The notes under the pieces are model-generated. The model ran no database searches. It worked only from the letters and a program-made list of their open reading frames with translations, and had not been told where the DNA came from. Both the position numbers and the translations under genes were made by a program. Of a stretch of 64,000 bases of DNA, positions 9,122-17,148 are shown piece after piece. Source of the stretch: Glycocaulis profundi (GTDB taxonomy: Bacteria; Pseudomonadota; Alphaproteobacteria; Caulobacterales; Maricaulaceae); assembly GCA_007050995.1 (NCBI GenBank), contig VJOU01000011.1, positions 59,219-123,218 on the forward strand, given 5' to 3'. Numbering within the stretch: position 1 is the stretch's first letter; each line of letters begins with the position of its first letter.

Positions 9122-9883
9122 TCAGTCTTCAGCCGGCCGCGACCGGCATATTTCAAGGAAGCCCGCGGCCATGAACCGGGCCATGCGGTCCTTCACGGCC
9201 ACGAAATCGTTCGAGCTGCACAGCCCGCCCGACAGCTTGTCGATCCGCCCCGTGCGCGCCAGCGTGAGCATCAGCGAACCGGTCACGAAGTGATAGCCCC
9301 AGAAGATGTCCTCTTCGGCGCAGCCGGGCAGGGCCTTCTTGAGCAGCTCGATCAGGCGCAGCACGACCGGGTCGAAATGCTGGTCCATCAGCTCCGCGCC
9401 CCATTCGGGCGTGTTGGCCACCTGCGCGCCCAGCGCGCCGTAATTCTTCCAGTTCTCCCCGCCCTGGATGTAAAGATCGAGGTCGGTGTCCAGGAAGGCG
9501 CGCAGCGCCCCTTCGATGGTGGGCCGGCCGCCGCACGCGGCCTCGTAGGCCTCCAGCGCCTCCATGCGCAGGCTGCTGGTGACCACCGCCCGGCGGGCGA
9601 ACACCGCGTCGAACAGGGTCTTCTTGTCGGTGAAGTAGTAGTTCACCAGCGTGTGGTGGGCGCCGACCTGCCTGGCCACGTCCTTCAGGGTCACCCCGTG
9701 CAGGCCGTGCCGTGAAAACAGGTATTCCGCCGCATCGAGGATCTGCTCCATCTTCTCGGCGCGCTGCTGTTCCTTGACGGGGCGCTTGCGCGGCTTGGCG
9801 GTCCGGGAGCTCCCGGCGGGCTCCGCCTTGCGGGAGGCGGGCTTGGCCGGGCGCTTCGCCGGGCCGGAGTCAGAGGCTGCCAT
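9122..9883 (-). CDS. TetR/AcrR family transcriptional regulator
   Basis: 253 aa. A basic Ala/Lys/Pro-rich N-terminal tail of about 38 residues precedes a TetR helix-turn-helix (about 40-90; ILDAAEYLFSRHGLHGVTLKDVARQVG, split here as ILDAAEYLFS and VTLKDVARQVG) and a ligand-binding C-terminal domain (WGYHFVTGSLMLTL). The start overlaps the end of the upstream ligase gene by 14 bases, so it is translated as part of the operon it probably represses. The 28-bp palindrome at 16772-16799, next to the operon promoter, is the obvious candidate operator. An acyl-CoA or related intermediate is the likely inducer, as for many TetR proteins of lipid catabolism. Confidence 0.9.
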   Translation of the reverse strand: MAASDSGPAKRPAKPASRKAEPAGSSRTAKPRKRPVKEQQRAEKMEQILDAAEYLFSRHGLHGVTLKDVARQVGAHHTLVNYYFTDKKTLFDAVFARRAVVTSSLRMEALEAYEAACGGRPTIEGALRAFLDTDLDLYIQGGENWKNYGALGAQVANTPEWGAELMDQHFDPVVLRLIELLKKALPGCAEEDIFWGYHFVTGSLMLTLARTGRIDKLSGGLCSSNDFVAVKDRMARFMAAGFLEICRSRPAED

Positions 9884-11465
9884 GGTCGGTTCTCAAACGC
9901 ATCTTGTCGATCTTGCCCGTGGGCGCGAGGGGCATCTGGGACAGGCGGATGACCGCATCGGGAATCCACCATGCCGCCACCCTGCCCCGCAAGGGCTCGA
10001 GAAGCGACTCGTCGCTGACATCCTGCCCGCCCCGGGTCTGGACGACCAGCACCGGACGCTCCCCCCATTTCGGATCAGGCCGTCCGATCACCGCGGCGAG
10101 CGAGACTGAAGGGTGCTCGCTGACGACCGCCTCGATCTCGGCGGGGTTGATCCACTCGCCCCCCGACTTGATCAGATCCTTGGCCCGGCCCGTGATGACG
10201 AGGTTTCCGTCCCGGTCGATCCGGGCCAGGTCACCGGTGGGAAACCAGCCGTCCGCGTCCGTTGCGGCGTCCGCCTCGCCGAAATAGCGCTCCACCACGG
10301 CCGCGCCGCGCACGCGCAGATGGCCTTCGGCATCCCTCTGTTCAGGCAGCGCCCGCCCCTCCGCGTCGGTGAGCAGCAGGTCCACCCCGATGGCGGGGCG
10401 GCCCGATTCCTGAGGCGAACGCACGGCCAGGCCCGGCGGCGCGAACGTGCCCGAGGGCGACAGCTCGGTCATGCCCCAGCTCGTCTGCACGCTCACGCCC
10501 AGCCCATGTTCGATGCGCGCCATCAGGGCCGGGGCCATGGGCGCGCCGCCCACCACCACCCGCTTCAGGCTGGGCGTATGCCCTCCATGAGCCTCCAGAT
10601 GCTCCACCAGCCCCAGCCAGACCGTGGCCACGCCCACCGCGATGGTCGCGCCCTCGGCATTGATGAGCGCCGCGAGGCTGGCGCCGTCCAGATGGCGGCC
10701 GGGCAGGACCAGCTTGGCGCCCGCCGCCGGGGCGGCGAAGGGCAGCCCCCATGCGTTGGCGTGGAACATGGGCACCGCGACCAGGACGGCGTCCTCGCCG
10801 GTGATGCCCAGCACGTCCGCCTGCAGCAGGCGCAGCGTGTGCAGGTAGCTGGAGCGGTGAGTGTAGGTCACGCCCTTGGGCGAGCCGGTCGTGCCCGAGG
10901 TGAAGCACAGGCCCGAGGGCGAGGTCTCGTCGAACCCGCCCCACTCGGCCTCTCCCGCCTCCGCCTCGACCATCGGTTCCAGCGCACGCGCGGGCGTGGC
11001 GCCGTCCGGCCCGCCCGCAGCCGGATCGCCATTGATCGTCAGGACCAGCTCCAGCGTCCCGGCGAGGGCCGCGATCCGGCGCGCGATCGGCTCCAGATCG
11101 GCGCTGGCGACGAGAATCCGCGCCTGCGAACGCACCGCCATCTCCGCGAGCTGGGCCTCGGTCAGGCGCGGGTTGAGCGTGTGGCACACCGCGCCCATGC
11201 CCATGATCGCGTACCAGGCCTCGACATGCTCGCGCGTGTTCCAGGCCAGCGTGGCGACATGCTCGCCGGGCCGGACGCCCAGCGACGCGAACACCGCGGA
11301 GACCTTCAGGCTGCGCGCCTTCAGGCCCGCATAGCCGATCCGGTCGGCAGGCCCGTCCTCGCGCGCGGTCACCACCTCGGTGTCCGGGCGCCATTTCGCC
11401 GCGTGGTCGAGAAATCTGTCGAGCGTCAGGGGAAAGGCCTGCATCTCCCCGTGGGTCATTCGCAT
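9870..11465 (-). CDS. Medium/long-chain acyl-CoA ligase (AMP-binding, AlkK-like)
   Basis: ATP-dependent acyl-CoA synthetase, 531 aa. ANL signatures: P-loop FTSGTTGSPKGVTYTHRS (about 185-202), VPMFHANAWGLPF typical of AlkK-type fatty-acid ligases, WGMTELSP, GWFPTGDLARID, and the C-terminal catalytic Lys in APTGKIDK. GGAG lies 7 bases before the ATG at 11465; a second ATG at 11459 overlaps the preceding esterase stop as ATGA. It activates a carboxylic acid, presumably the acid released by the neighbouring esterase, for CoA-dependent oxidation. Confidence 0.92.
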   Translation of the reverse strand: MRMTHGEMQAFPLTLDRFLDHAAKWRPDTEVVTAREDGPADRIGYAGLKARSLKVSAVFASLGVRPGEHVATLAWNTREHVEAWYAIMGMGAVCHTLNPRLTEAQLAEMAVRSQARILVASADLEPIARRIAALAGTLELVLTINGDPAAGGPDGATPARALEPMVEAEAGEAEWGGFDETSPSGLCFTSGTTGSPKGVTYTHRSSYLHTLRLLQADVLGITGEDAVLVAVPMFHANAWGLPFAAPAAGAKLVLPGRHLDGASLAALINAEGATIAVGVATVWLGLVEHLEAHGGHTPSLKRVVVGGAPMAPALMARIEHGLGVSVQTSWGMTELSPSGTFAPPGLAVRSPQESGRPAIGVDLLLTDAEGRALPEQRDAEGHLRVRGAAVVERYFGEADAATDADGWFPTGDLARIDRDGNLVITGRAKDLIKSGGEWINPAEIEAVVSEHPSVSLAAVIGRPDPKWGERPVLVVQTRGGQDVSDESLLEPLRGRVAAWWIPDAVIRLSQMPLAPTGKIDKMRLRTDHGSL

Positions 11466-13087
11466 CCGGGCGCTCCGTCGGGAAGCGGCGGCGCGACGAT
11501 CCCGGTGTTCCAGTTCCACGGCGTTCCGCCCGCGGCGCGGCGGCGGCACATCACAGCCTCGTGCAGCTCGAACATGCCCGGCAGGACGTGTTCGGCCGCC
11601 TGCGGCTCGCCGGCGAAGACCATGTAGGCCCGTCCCTCGCCATAGGGCCGCCAGTCCGGCTCGCCCTCGGCGGACGGCGCACCGTCACGGGCGAAGGCGG
11701 TCCAGTAGGCCGCCATCGCCTCAGACAGGCGCGCTTCTTCCGGCGTTTCGGGGACCGCGGGCCAGGCTTCGGGCGTGCGGTCCGTCGTGGCGAAGACATA
11801 CGGGATCTCCGCGGCGTGAAAGCCGTGCAGGTCCGCCTCTTCGGTCGCGGGGTAGCCGTGGTCGAAATAGTACAGGAAGCCGTCCGTCCCCAGCGCGGTC
11901 TGGCTGACCGCGAGCCGTTCGGCGGTCCAGCCGTACAGCGCGTCGCGGGGGGCGGCGAGCACCGCCTCGCCCAGATCGTCAGCCGGATAGAGCGCCATGA
12001 AGGCGTCCGCCAGATCGCCATAGCGCGCTCCGATCTCGGCGGCATAGGCTTCGGCGGTTTCAGGCGCAGGCGGGGCGAGGAAGCGCAGCGAGCGGATCTC
12101 GCCGCTGTTGAAGCCCGCAAGCACCGGAACCGGAGCCTGCTCGCCGCGGTCGAACACGTCCACGAGCTGGCCGGGCAGGACGCGGCCGTCCACCGTGCCG
12201 AAGGGCAGATAGCCCGTCGGCCCTGCGGCCATGATCAGCTCTTGGGCGTCCATCCCGCGCAGTTCGTCGATTCCGGTCGCCCCCAGCTCGCCCGCCAGCC
12301 ATTCACCCACCGCCTCGGCGGCCGGATCGCCGTGGGGGCTGGAGCGCAGCTCGGGCGTGGAGATCATGTAGGCGCTCTGCGCCACCGCCTTGTGAAACAG
12401 GCCGTGCGCGTCCGGCGCGGCCATCAGGTACATGACGCTGAGCGCGCCCGCGGACTCCCCCGCGATGGTGACGTTGTCCGGGTCGCCGCCGAACGCGGCG
12501 ATGTTCGCGCCGATCCAGCGCAGGGCCTCGATCTGGTCGAGCAGGCCGTAATTGCCAGACACGCCGTCAGGCGATTCCGCGCTCAGCTCGGGATGGGCGA
12601 GATAGCCCAGCGCCCCCAGCCGGTAATTGATCGTGACCACGACCATGCCGCGCGCGGCCAGGGCCGCGCCGTCATACATCGGTTCACTGCCCGCGCCGGT
12701 GGCCAGCGAGCCGCCGTGTATCCACACGAAGACCGGCGCGTCCCGCGCATCCTCGGGCGTCCAGACGTTCAGATAGAGGCAGTCCTCGGCGACCGCGGCG
12801 TGCTCGCCCGCATAGATGCTGCCCGACCGCGAGGGCGGCTGGGGACAGGCGGGGCCGAACACGCTCGTGTCGCGCACGCCCTCCCACGCCTCCGGGGCCT
12901 CGGGGGGACGCCAGCGCATGTCGCCCACCGGAGGCCGGGCGTAGGGGATGCCGCGGAAGACGGCGATCCCGCCCTCCCCGGCTTCGCCCCGGAGCGCGCC
13001 CGCGGGCGCTTCGGCGACCGGCCCGGCCATCGCCCCGGAAGTCAGGCAGGCCGCGCCCGCCAGGCTGAATGCGAGTGCCCGGATCAT
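11456..13087 (-). CDS. Carboxylesterase type B, exported
   Basis: 543-aa alpha/beta hydrolase of the cholinesterase/carboxylesterase family. Signal peptide MIRALAFSLAGAA...GAMA, so likely periplasmic. Family features in order: FRGIPYARPPVGDMRW, EDCLYLNVW, oxyanion WIHGGS, nucleophile elbow GESAG (Ser near 215), later acidic and His blocks (GFHAAEIPYVF). AAGGAGG precedes the ATG at 13087, which overlaps the MFS stop as ATGA. It should cut an ester brought in by the receptor of the same operon; the acid or alcohol could then be taken up by the MFS protein and activated by the ligase. Confidence 0.92.
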   Translation of the reverse strand: MIRALAFSLAGAACLTSGAMAGPVAEAPAGALRGEAGEGGIAVFRGIPYARPPVGDMRWRPPEAPEAWEGVRDTSVFGPACPQPPSRSGSIYAGEHAAVAEDCLYLNVWTPEDARDAPVFVWIHGGSLATGAGSEPMYDGAALAARGMVVVTINYRLGALGYLAHPELSAESPDGVSGNYGLLDQIEALRWIGANIAAFGGDPDNVTIAGESAGALSVMYLMAAPDAHGLFHKAVAQSAYMISTPELRSSPHGDPAAEAVGEWLAGELGATGIDELRGMDAQELIMAAGPTGYLPFGTVDGRVLPGQLVDVFDRGEQAPVPVLAGFNSGEIRSLRFLAPPAPETAEAYAAEIGARYGDLADAFMALYPADDLGEAVLAAPRDALYGWTAERLAVSQTALGTDGFLYYFDHGYPATEEADLHGFHAAEIPYVFATTDRTPEAWPAVPETPEEARLSEAMAAYWTAFARDGAPSAEGEPDWRPYGEGRAYMVFAGEPQAAEHVLPGMFELHEAVMCRRRAAGGTPWNWNTGIVAPPLPDGAPGCE

Positions 13088-14430
13088 GCCGACGCCTCCT
13101 TGAGCCGCTGTTTCTTGATCGCCCGCGCCAGCCACAGGAACATCACGATGGCCAGCAGGTAGAACGGGATCAGGGTGTAGAAGGCGAGCTGCAGGGAGTT
13201 CTCCCGGCCCACCGACTGGAAGAAGTCGCTCATGAAGCCCAGATAGGTCGGCCCGAGACCCAGGCCGATCAGGTTCATGACCAGCAGCAGCAGGGCGCCG
13301 GCCAGCACGCGCTGATCGGGCCGCACCTCCTCCTGGACCAGCGTCACCGAGGGCGACAGGTAGAAATAGTTCAGGCCCGTGGGAATGAGCAGGAAGACCA
13401 GCGCCAGCGGCCAGCTCGGCGCCCACACGAAGGCGATGAAGAAGGGAATGGCCAGCGCCAGTCCTGCGGCGGGAAGGTAGGCGTAGGCGGTCTTGGACCG
13501 CGGAGCCAGCCGGTCGATGAGGCGGCCCGAGGCGATCATGCCCGCACCCACGCCCACCAGCACCAGAAGGGCGTACCAGACGGCCACGTCCTCCAGCGTC
13601 ATGCCCTTCTCGCGCATCAGGAAGAGCACGGTGAAGTTCAGCACCGCATAGGTCATGAACTGGGTGGCCGCGCAGGCCAGAGACAGCCTGAGAAGGATGG
13701 GATCGGTGAAGAACAGCCTGCAGGTCGACCAGAAGCCGGACTTGACCGGCGGCGCGATGGGTTCGGCCGGCGGGGTTTCGGACGCCGGTTCAGCGAGGGG
13801 CTGGTCGAGCACGCCGCGCTTGGGCTCCTTGACGAAGAACCAGACCCCGACCGCCGTGATCACGCCGATCACGCCGATCCAGATGAAGGCCAGCCGCCAG
13901 GAATAGGCCGCCGCGATGGAGGCCCCGAACGCCACGCCCAGGGCCTGCCCGATGGGCGGGCCCATGTTGAACAGGCTGAGCGCCGTGCCCCGTTTGCCCG
14001 AGGGAAAGTAGTCGGAAATGATCGCGTAGGAGGGCGGCACGCCGCCCGCCTCGCCCACGCCCACGGCCATCCGCGCGGCCGCGAGCTGGGGATAGTTGGC
14101 CGCCAGCCCGCAGAACGCGGTCGCCGCGCTCCACAGCCCGCACGACAGCGCGAGCACCTTCACCCGGTTGGTCCGGTCGGCCAGCCAGCCGACCGGGATC
14201 GCCAGGATGCAGTAGAACATCGCGAAATAGAGACCGCTGATCAGGCCGAGCTGGCCGTCGGTGACCCCCAGCTCGTCCTGGATGGGCGCGGCGAGGATGG
14301 ACAGGAGCTGGCGGTCCAGGAAGTTCAGCACGTACACGAAGCACAGAACCGCCAGAACGAACCAGGCATACGGCCCCGGACGCGCGGCCTGCGCGCCCGG
14401 AAGCGGGGTCGTGGCGCCGAGGACCGCCAT
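13084..14430 (-). CDS. MFS transporter, Spinster-like
   Basis: 448-aa inner-membrane permease with about 12 hydrophobic helices and the MFS loop motif GWLADRTNRVKV after helix 2. The N-terminal block YVLNFLDRQLLSILAAPIQ and VGVGEAGGVPPSYAIISDYF are characteristic of the Spinster-related group common in sphingomonads and Caulobacterales catabolic loci. The start overlaps the receptor stop by one base (TGATG) and the stop overlaps the esterase start (ATGA), so translation is coupled. It probably moves the esterase product from periplasm to cytoplasm. A similar protein is encoded at 35552-36886. Confidence 0.93.
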   Translation of the reverse strand: MAVLGATTPLPGAQAARPGPYAWFVLAVLCFVYVLNFLDRQLLSILAAPIQDELGVTDGQLGLISGLYFAMFYCILAIPVGWLADRTNRVKVLALSCGLWSAATAFCGLAANYPQLAAARMAVGVGEAGGVPPSYAIISDYFPSGKRGTALSLFNMGPPIGQALGVAFGASIAAAYSWRLAFIWIGVIGVITAVGVWFFVKEPKRGVLDQPLAEPASETPPAEPIAPPVKSGFWSTCRLFFTDPILLRLSLACAATQFMTYAVLNFTVLFLMREKGMTLEDVAVWYALLVLVGVGAGMIASGRLIDRLAPRSKTAYAYLPAAGLALAIPFFIAFVWAPSWPLALVFLLIPTGLNYFYLSPSVTLVQEEVRPDQRVLAGALLLLVMNLIGLGLGPTYLGFMSDFFQSVGRENSLQLAFYTLIPFYLLAIVMFLWLARAIKKQRLKEASA

Positions 14431-16697
14431 CAGAACGAATACCCCAGACGCACGCCGACGGTGCGCGGGCGCTGCCGGGCGTAACGGCCGTCCACGAAGG
14501 CTTCAGGGTGGACGTAGGTGACCGAGCTGTCGTCGAACAGGTTCTCGACATAGACGCCCGCGGTCAGGCGGTCGAACGTGCCCGCCAGCGTGGCGTTCAC
14601 CACGGTGTAGGCGTCAGTGTAGTCGAAGGTCGAGCTGATCACGTCCGGCTGGCCGGGCGTGTTGGGGAAGGACCCCGGGAACGAGCCCACGTGATAGACC
14701 GCCACCGAGGCGTTGCCCTCGCCAGTGTCCATCAGGCCAAAATTGTAATTGACCAGCAGCGAACCCTGGAAGCGCGGGCCGGACAGCCGGATGCCGGGTT
14801 CCGCGCCGGAGATCGCCGCCTCCTCCGGGGTCAGGGATGTGACCTTGGAGTCGTTGAGCGAGCCGTTCAGGCTCACGCTCCACCCGTCGGCGGGCAGCGC
14901 GGTGAATTCGAACTCGACGCCGCGGCTGCGGGCGCCGCCGATATTCGTGGCGAACTGGATGGAGTCCGACACCCGGTTGGCCTGGATCTGGATGTCGTTC
15001 CAGTCGATCTGATACAGCGCCAGATTGGCGATCAGCCGGTTGTTGAACCAGGCGCCTTTCAGGCCGACCTCGTAGTTGATCAGCTTGTCTGAGTCCGCGC
15101 CGAACGGGATGATCAGGTCGTCCGGGTCGAGCAGGCTGGGCTGGCCCGCATAGGCGTTGACCACCGGCGCGCGGAAGCCGGTCGCCACCGCGGTGTAGGC
15201 GGTGAGCGAGGGCTGGACCCGCCACGAGGCGCTCAGCCGGTAGGACGGCCCGGTCTCGGTGGCCTTCTCCCCGGTCTCCTCTGCGATGGGCGTGATGGTG
15301 AGCGGGCCGGGAATGCCGAACAGGGCGTTGGTCAGGTAGTTGGAGTTGTACCCGCCCGGCTCGGTGAAGGACTGCGCGTCGATGCTGCCGTAGCGCAGGC
15401 CGCCGGTGACCCAGACATCCTCGTTGAACCGGTAGGTCAGCTCGCCGAACGCGGCGGCCTCGTGCTGGAGGCTGTGCGCATACAGGCGCTGATAGTATTC
15501 GTCGGGCAGGCCGGTGATGCCCCGCGCGTCCAGGAAGGCCTGGTTGGAGCGGTAGCCGAAATCCACGTCCCGCTTGCGCTTGAAATAGAACCCGCCGACG
15601 ACCCAGTCGAACCGCTCGCCCGGATCGGAGACCAGCCGGGCCTCCTGCACGAAGTTCTGATCATAGGCGTCCGCGTCCAGCGCGAAGGCGATGGCCTGGT
15701 CGAACGTGCCCGCCAGGTCCACGTAGAAACGCTGGTTGAAGCGCGAATAGGTGGTCGAGCTGGTCAGGGTCGCGCCGTTGAACTCGTAGTCCAGCGTCAC
15801 GTTGTAGTTGGTCATCTCGCCGGTGAACCGGTCGGGACGGTCCGAGCGCCGCACATACTCGCCCAGATCAGGGTTGGTCAGCGAGGAATCTCGCGGATTG
15901 CTCTCCTCGCGCGAGACCAGGAAGCGCAGGGACATGCGGTCGGTGGGCTCCCACAGCAGGGTCGCCCGCCCGCCCCAGGATTCCAGCGTGTCCGCATTCT
16001 CCACGCCGGTCCCGATATTGGTCACATGGCCTTCTTCATGGCGGGCGAAACCCACCACACGCAGGCCGAGCGTGTCATCGACCAGCGGCATGTTGACCAT
16101 GGCGTTGTAGCGCTGGCGCACGGAGTCCGATCCCGTCACGCCGACATCGGCGAGCACCGAAGCCTCGAAGGTGTTCAGGTTCGGGCTGCGGGTCAGGATG
16201 CGCAGCGCGCCCGCCAGCGAGCCCGAGCCGAAAAGCGTGCCCTGGGGGCCGCGCAGGAATTCGATGCGCTCCACGTCGTACAGGCTGGGATCGAGGATGG
16301 TGGAGTTGCCGTTCGCCGAAATCGGCAGCTCGTCGATATAGATCGCCACCGTGCTCTGCAGATTGGCGTTGTAGCCGTTCGTCGCGATGCCGCGCGCGGT
16401 GAAATTGTTGAAGTTCGCCGTGGGCCGGTTGACCACCACGCCCGGCGTCTCGAAGGCCAGCCCCTCATAGCCGACGATGCCTTTCGCATCGAGCTCGTCC
16501 TGGGACAGGGTCGTGATGCTCAGCGGCACGTCCTGGAGCCGCTCGGCCCGGCGCGTGGCCGTGACCATGATGACTTCCAAGCCGGGCTGGGCGCCGGGGT
16601 GCTCGCCCTCGCCCTCGCCCTGTGTCTGTGCCTGGGCCTGGGGCAGCGCAGCCAGCAGCGCGCACGCGCCGACAGACGCGAAAAGTGTCGCTTTCAT
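14430..16697 (-). CDS. TonB-dependent receptor (operon A)
   Basis: 755-aa outer-membrane receptor. The ATG at 16697 follows GGGAGGAAAT and gives a clean signal peptide (MKATLFASVGACALLAALPQ). The TonB-box region LEVIMVTATRR is followed by a plug with IYIDELPIS and RIEFLRGPQGTLFGSGSLAGAL, then a beta-barrel ending in an aromatic residue (VRLGYSF), as needed for barrel insertion. It is the first gene of the six-gene operon with MFS, esterase, ligase, TetR and SDR. The plug type (QDVPLSIT...) is that of the iron/small-molecule receptor group that sphingomonads use for hydrophobic carbon sources; the ligand is unknown. Confidence 0.93.
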   Translation of the reverse strand: MKATLFASVGACALLAALPQAQAQTQGEGEGEHPGAQPGLEVIMVTATRRAERLQDVPLSITTLSQDELDAKGIVGYEGLAFETPGVVVNRPTANFNNFTARGIATNGYNANLQSTVAIYIDELPISANGNSTILDPSLYDVERIEFLRGPQGTLFGSGSLAGALRILTRSPNLNTFEASVLADVGVTGSDSVRQRYNAMVNMPLVDDTLGLRVVGFARHEEGHVTNIGTGVENADTLESWGGRATLLWEPTDRMSLRFLVSREESNPRDSSLTNPDLGEYVRRSDRPDRFTGEMTNYNVTLDYEFNGATLTSSTTYSRFNQRFYVDLAGTFDQAIAFALDADAYDQNFVQEARLVSDPGERFDWVVGGFYFKRKRDVDFGYRSNQAFLDARGITGLPDEYYQRLYAHSLQHEAAAFGELTYRFNEDVWVTGGLRYGSIDAQSFTEPGGYNSNYLTNALFGIPGPLTITPIAEETGEKATETGPSYRLSASWRVQPSLTAYTAVATGFRAPVVNAYAGQPSLLDPDDLIIPFGADSDKLINYEVGLKGAWFNNRLIANLALYQIDWNDIQIQANRVSDSIQFATNIGGARSRGVEFEFTALPADGWSVSLNGSLNDSKVTSLTPEEAAISGAEPGIRLSGPRFQGSLLVNYNFGLMDTGEGNASVAVYHVGSFPGSFPNTPGQPDVISSTFDYTDAYTVVNATLAGTFDRLTAGVYVENLFDDSSVTYVHPEAFVDGRYARQRPRTVGVRLGYSF

Positions 16698-16744
16698 CAG
16701 ATTTCCTCCCGCCACGCCGATCATGAGTGCCGGCGCCTGACGGA

Positions 16745-16773
16745 ACTGAACCACGCCAGACACCATCCGTCAA
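16745..16773 (-). promoter_or_regulatory. Putative sigma-70 promoter of the receptor-esterase operon
   Basis: On the minus strand TTGACG (16773-16768) and TTCAGT (16750-16745) are separated by 17 bases, 48 bases upstream of the receptor ATG at 16697. The -35 is 5/6 to consensus, the -10 only 3/6. The 28-bp palindrome begins inside the -35. Confidence 0.45.
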
Positions 16774-16799
16774 CATTCACTCTCGCGTGTGTGAATGTT
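16772..16799. promoter_or_regulatory. 28-bp palindromic operator, probable TetR site
   Basis: Arms AACATTCAC and GTGAATGTT (9 bp, perfect) surround TCTCGCGTGT; including inner pairs 12 of 14 positions are symmetric. It overlaps the -35 of the putative operon promoter by two bases, the standard geometry for repression. The TetR gene at 9122-9883 is in the controlled operon, so autoregulation is expected. No second copy was found in the window. Confidence 0.6.
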
Positions 16800-17068
16800 G
16801 AACTTCGGACAAAGTGTGGGGGCCCTGCCGGGCTTTTCGTCCCTCACCTCCGGCGGAATGGAGCCGATGTCATTGATGCGGGGAGCCGTCGAGGACGTGC
16901 CCCGATGTGCGCTCACTGCGAGCCATTCGACGCGCAGCGGGTTCAACCGGCGGAAACCAGCCCCAGACCGTCGCTCAACCCTCTCGCAAGTGAGCACGCG
17001 AGATAGAAAAATCTCCAACCGTCATATGTGGCGGGCCTCGATCCCACCCCACATCGAGAAACAATGGC

Positions 17069-17083
17069 TTTCATTATCATACC
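17069..17083 (+). promoter_or_regulatory. Block-B regulatory motif, copy a
   Basis: TTTCATTATCATACC, 65 bases before the receptor ATG at 17149. One of six intergenic copies; consensus TTKCAYWAYCAWACC. Confidence 0.65.
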
Positions 17084-17148
17084 AACTATGCCAGTTTCTC
17101 TCCCAACGGCGGATTGAACCGTCGGCGAACCGATCCGGGGAGGACATC

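Larger units (their letters stand above)
16698..17148. other. 451-base divergent intergenic region between two receptor genes
   Basis: No credible gene. It holds the putative promoter and 28-bp palindrome for the minus-strand operon (left part), about 250 bases with no recognised signal, and one copy of the 15-bp block-B motif at 17069-17083 before the plus-strand receptor gene. Confidence 0.6.
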
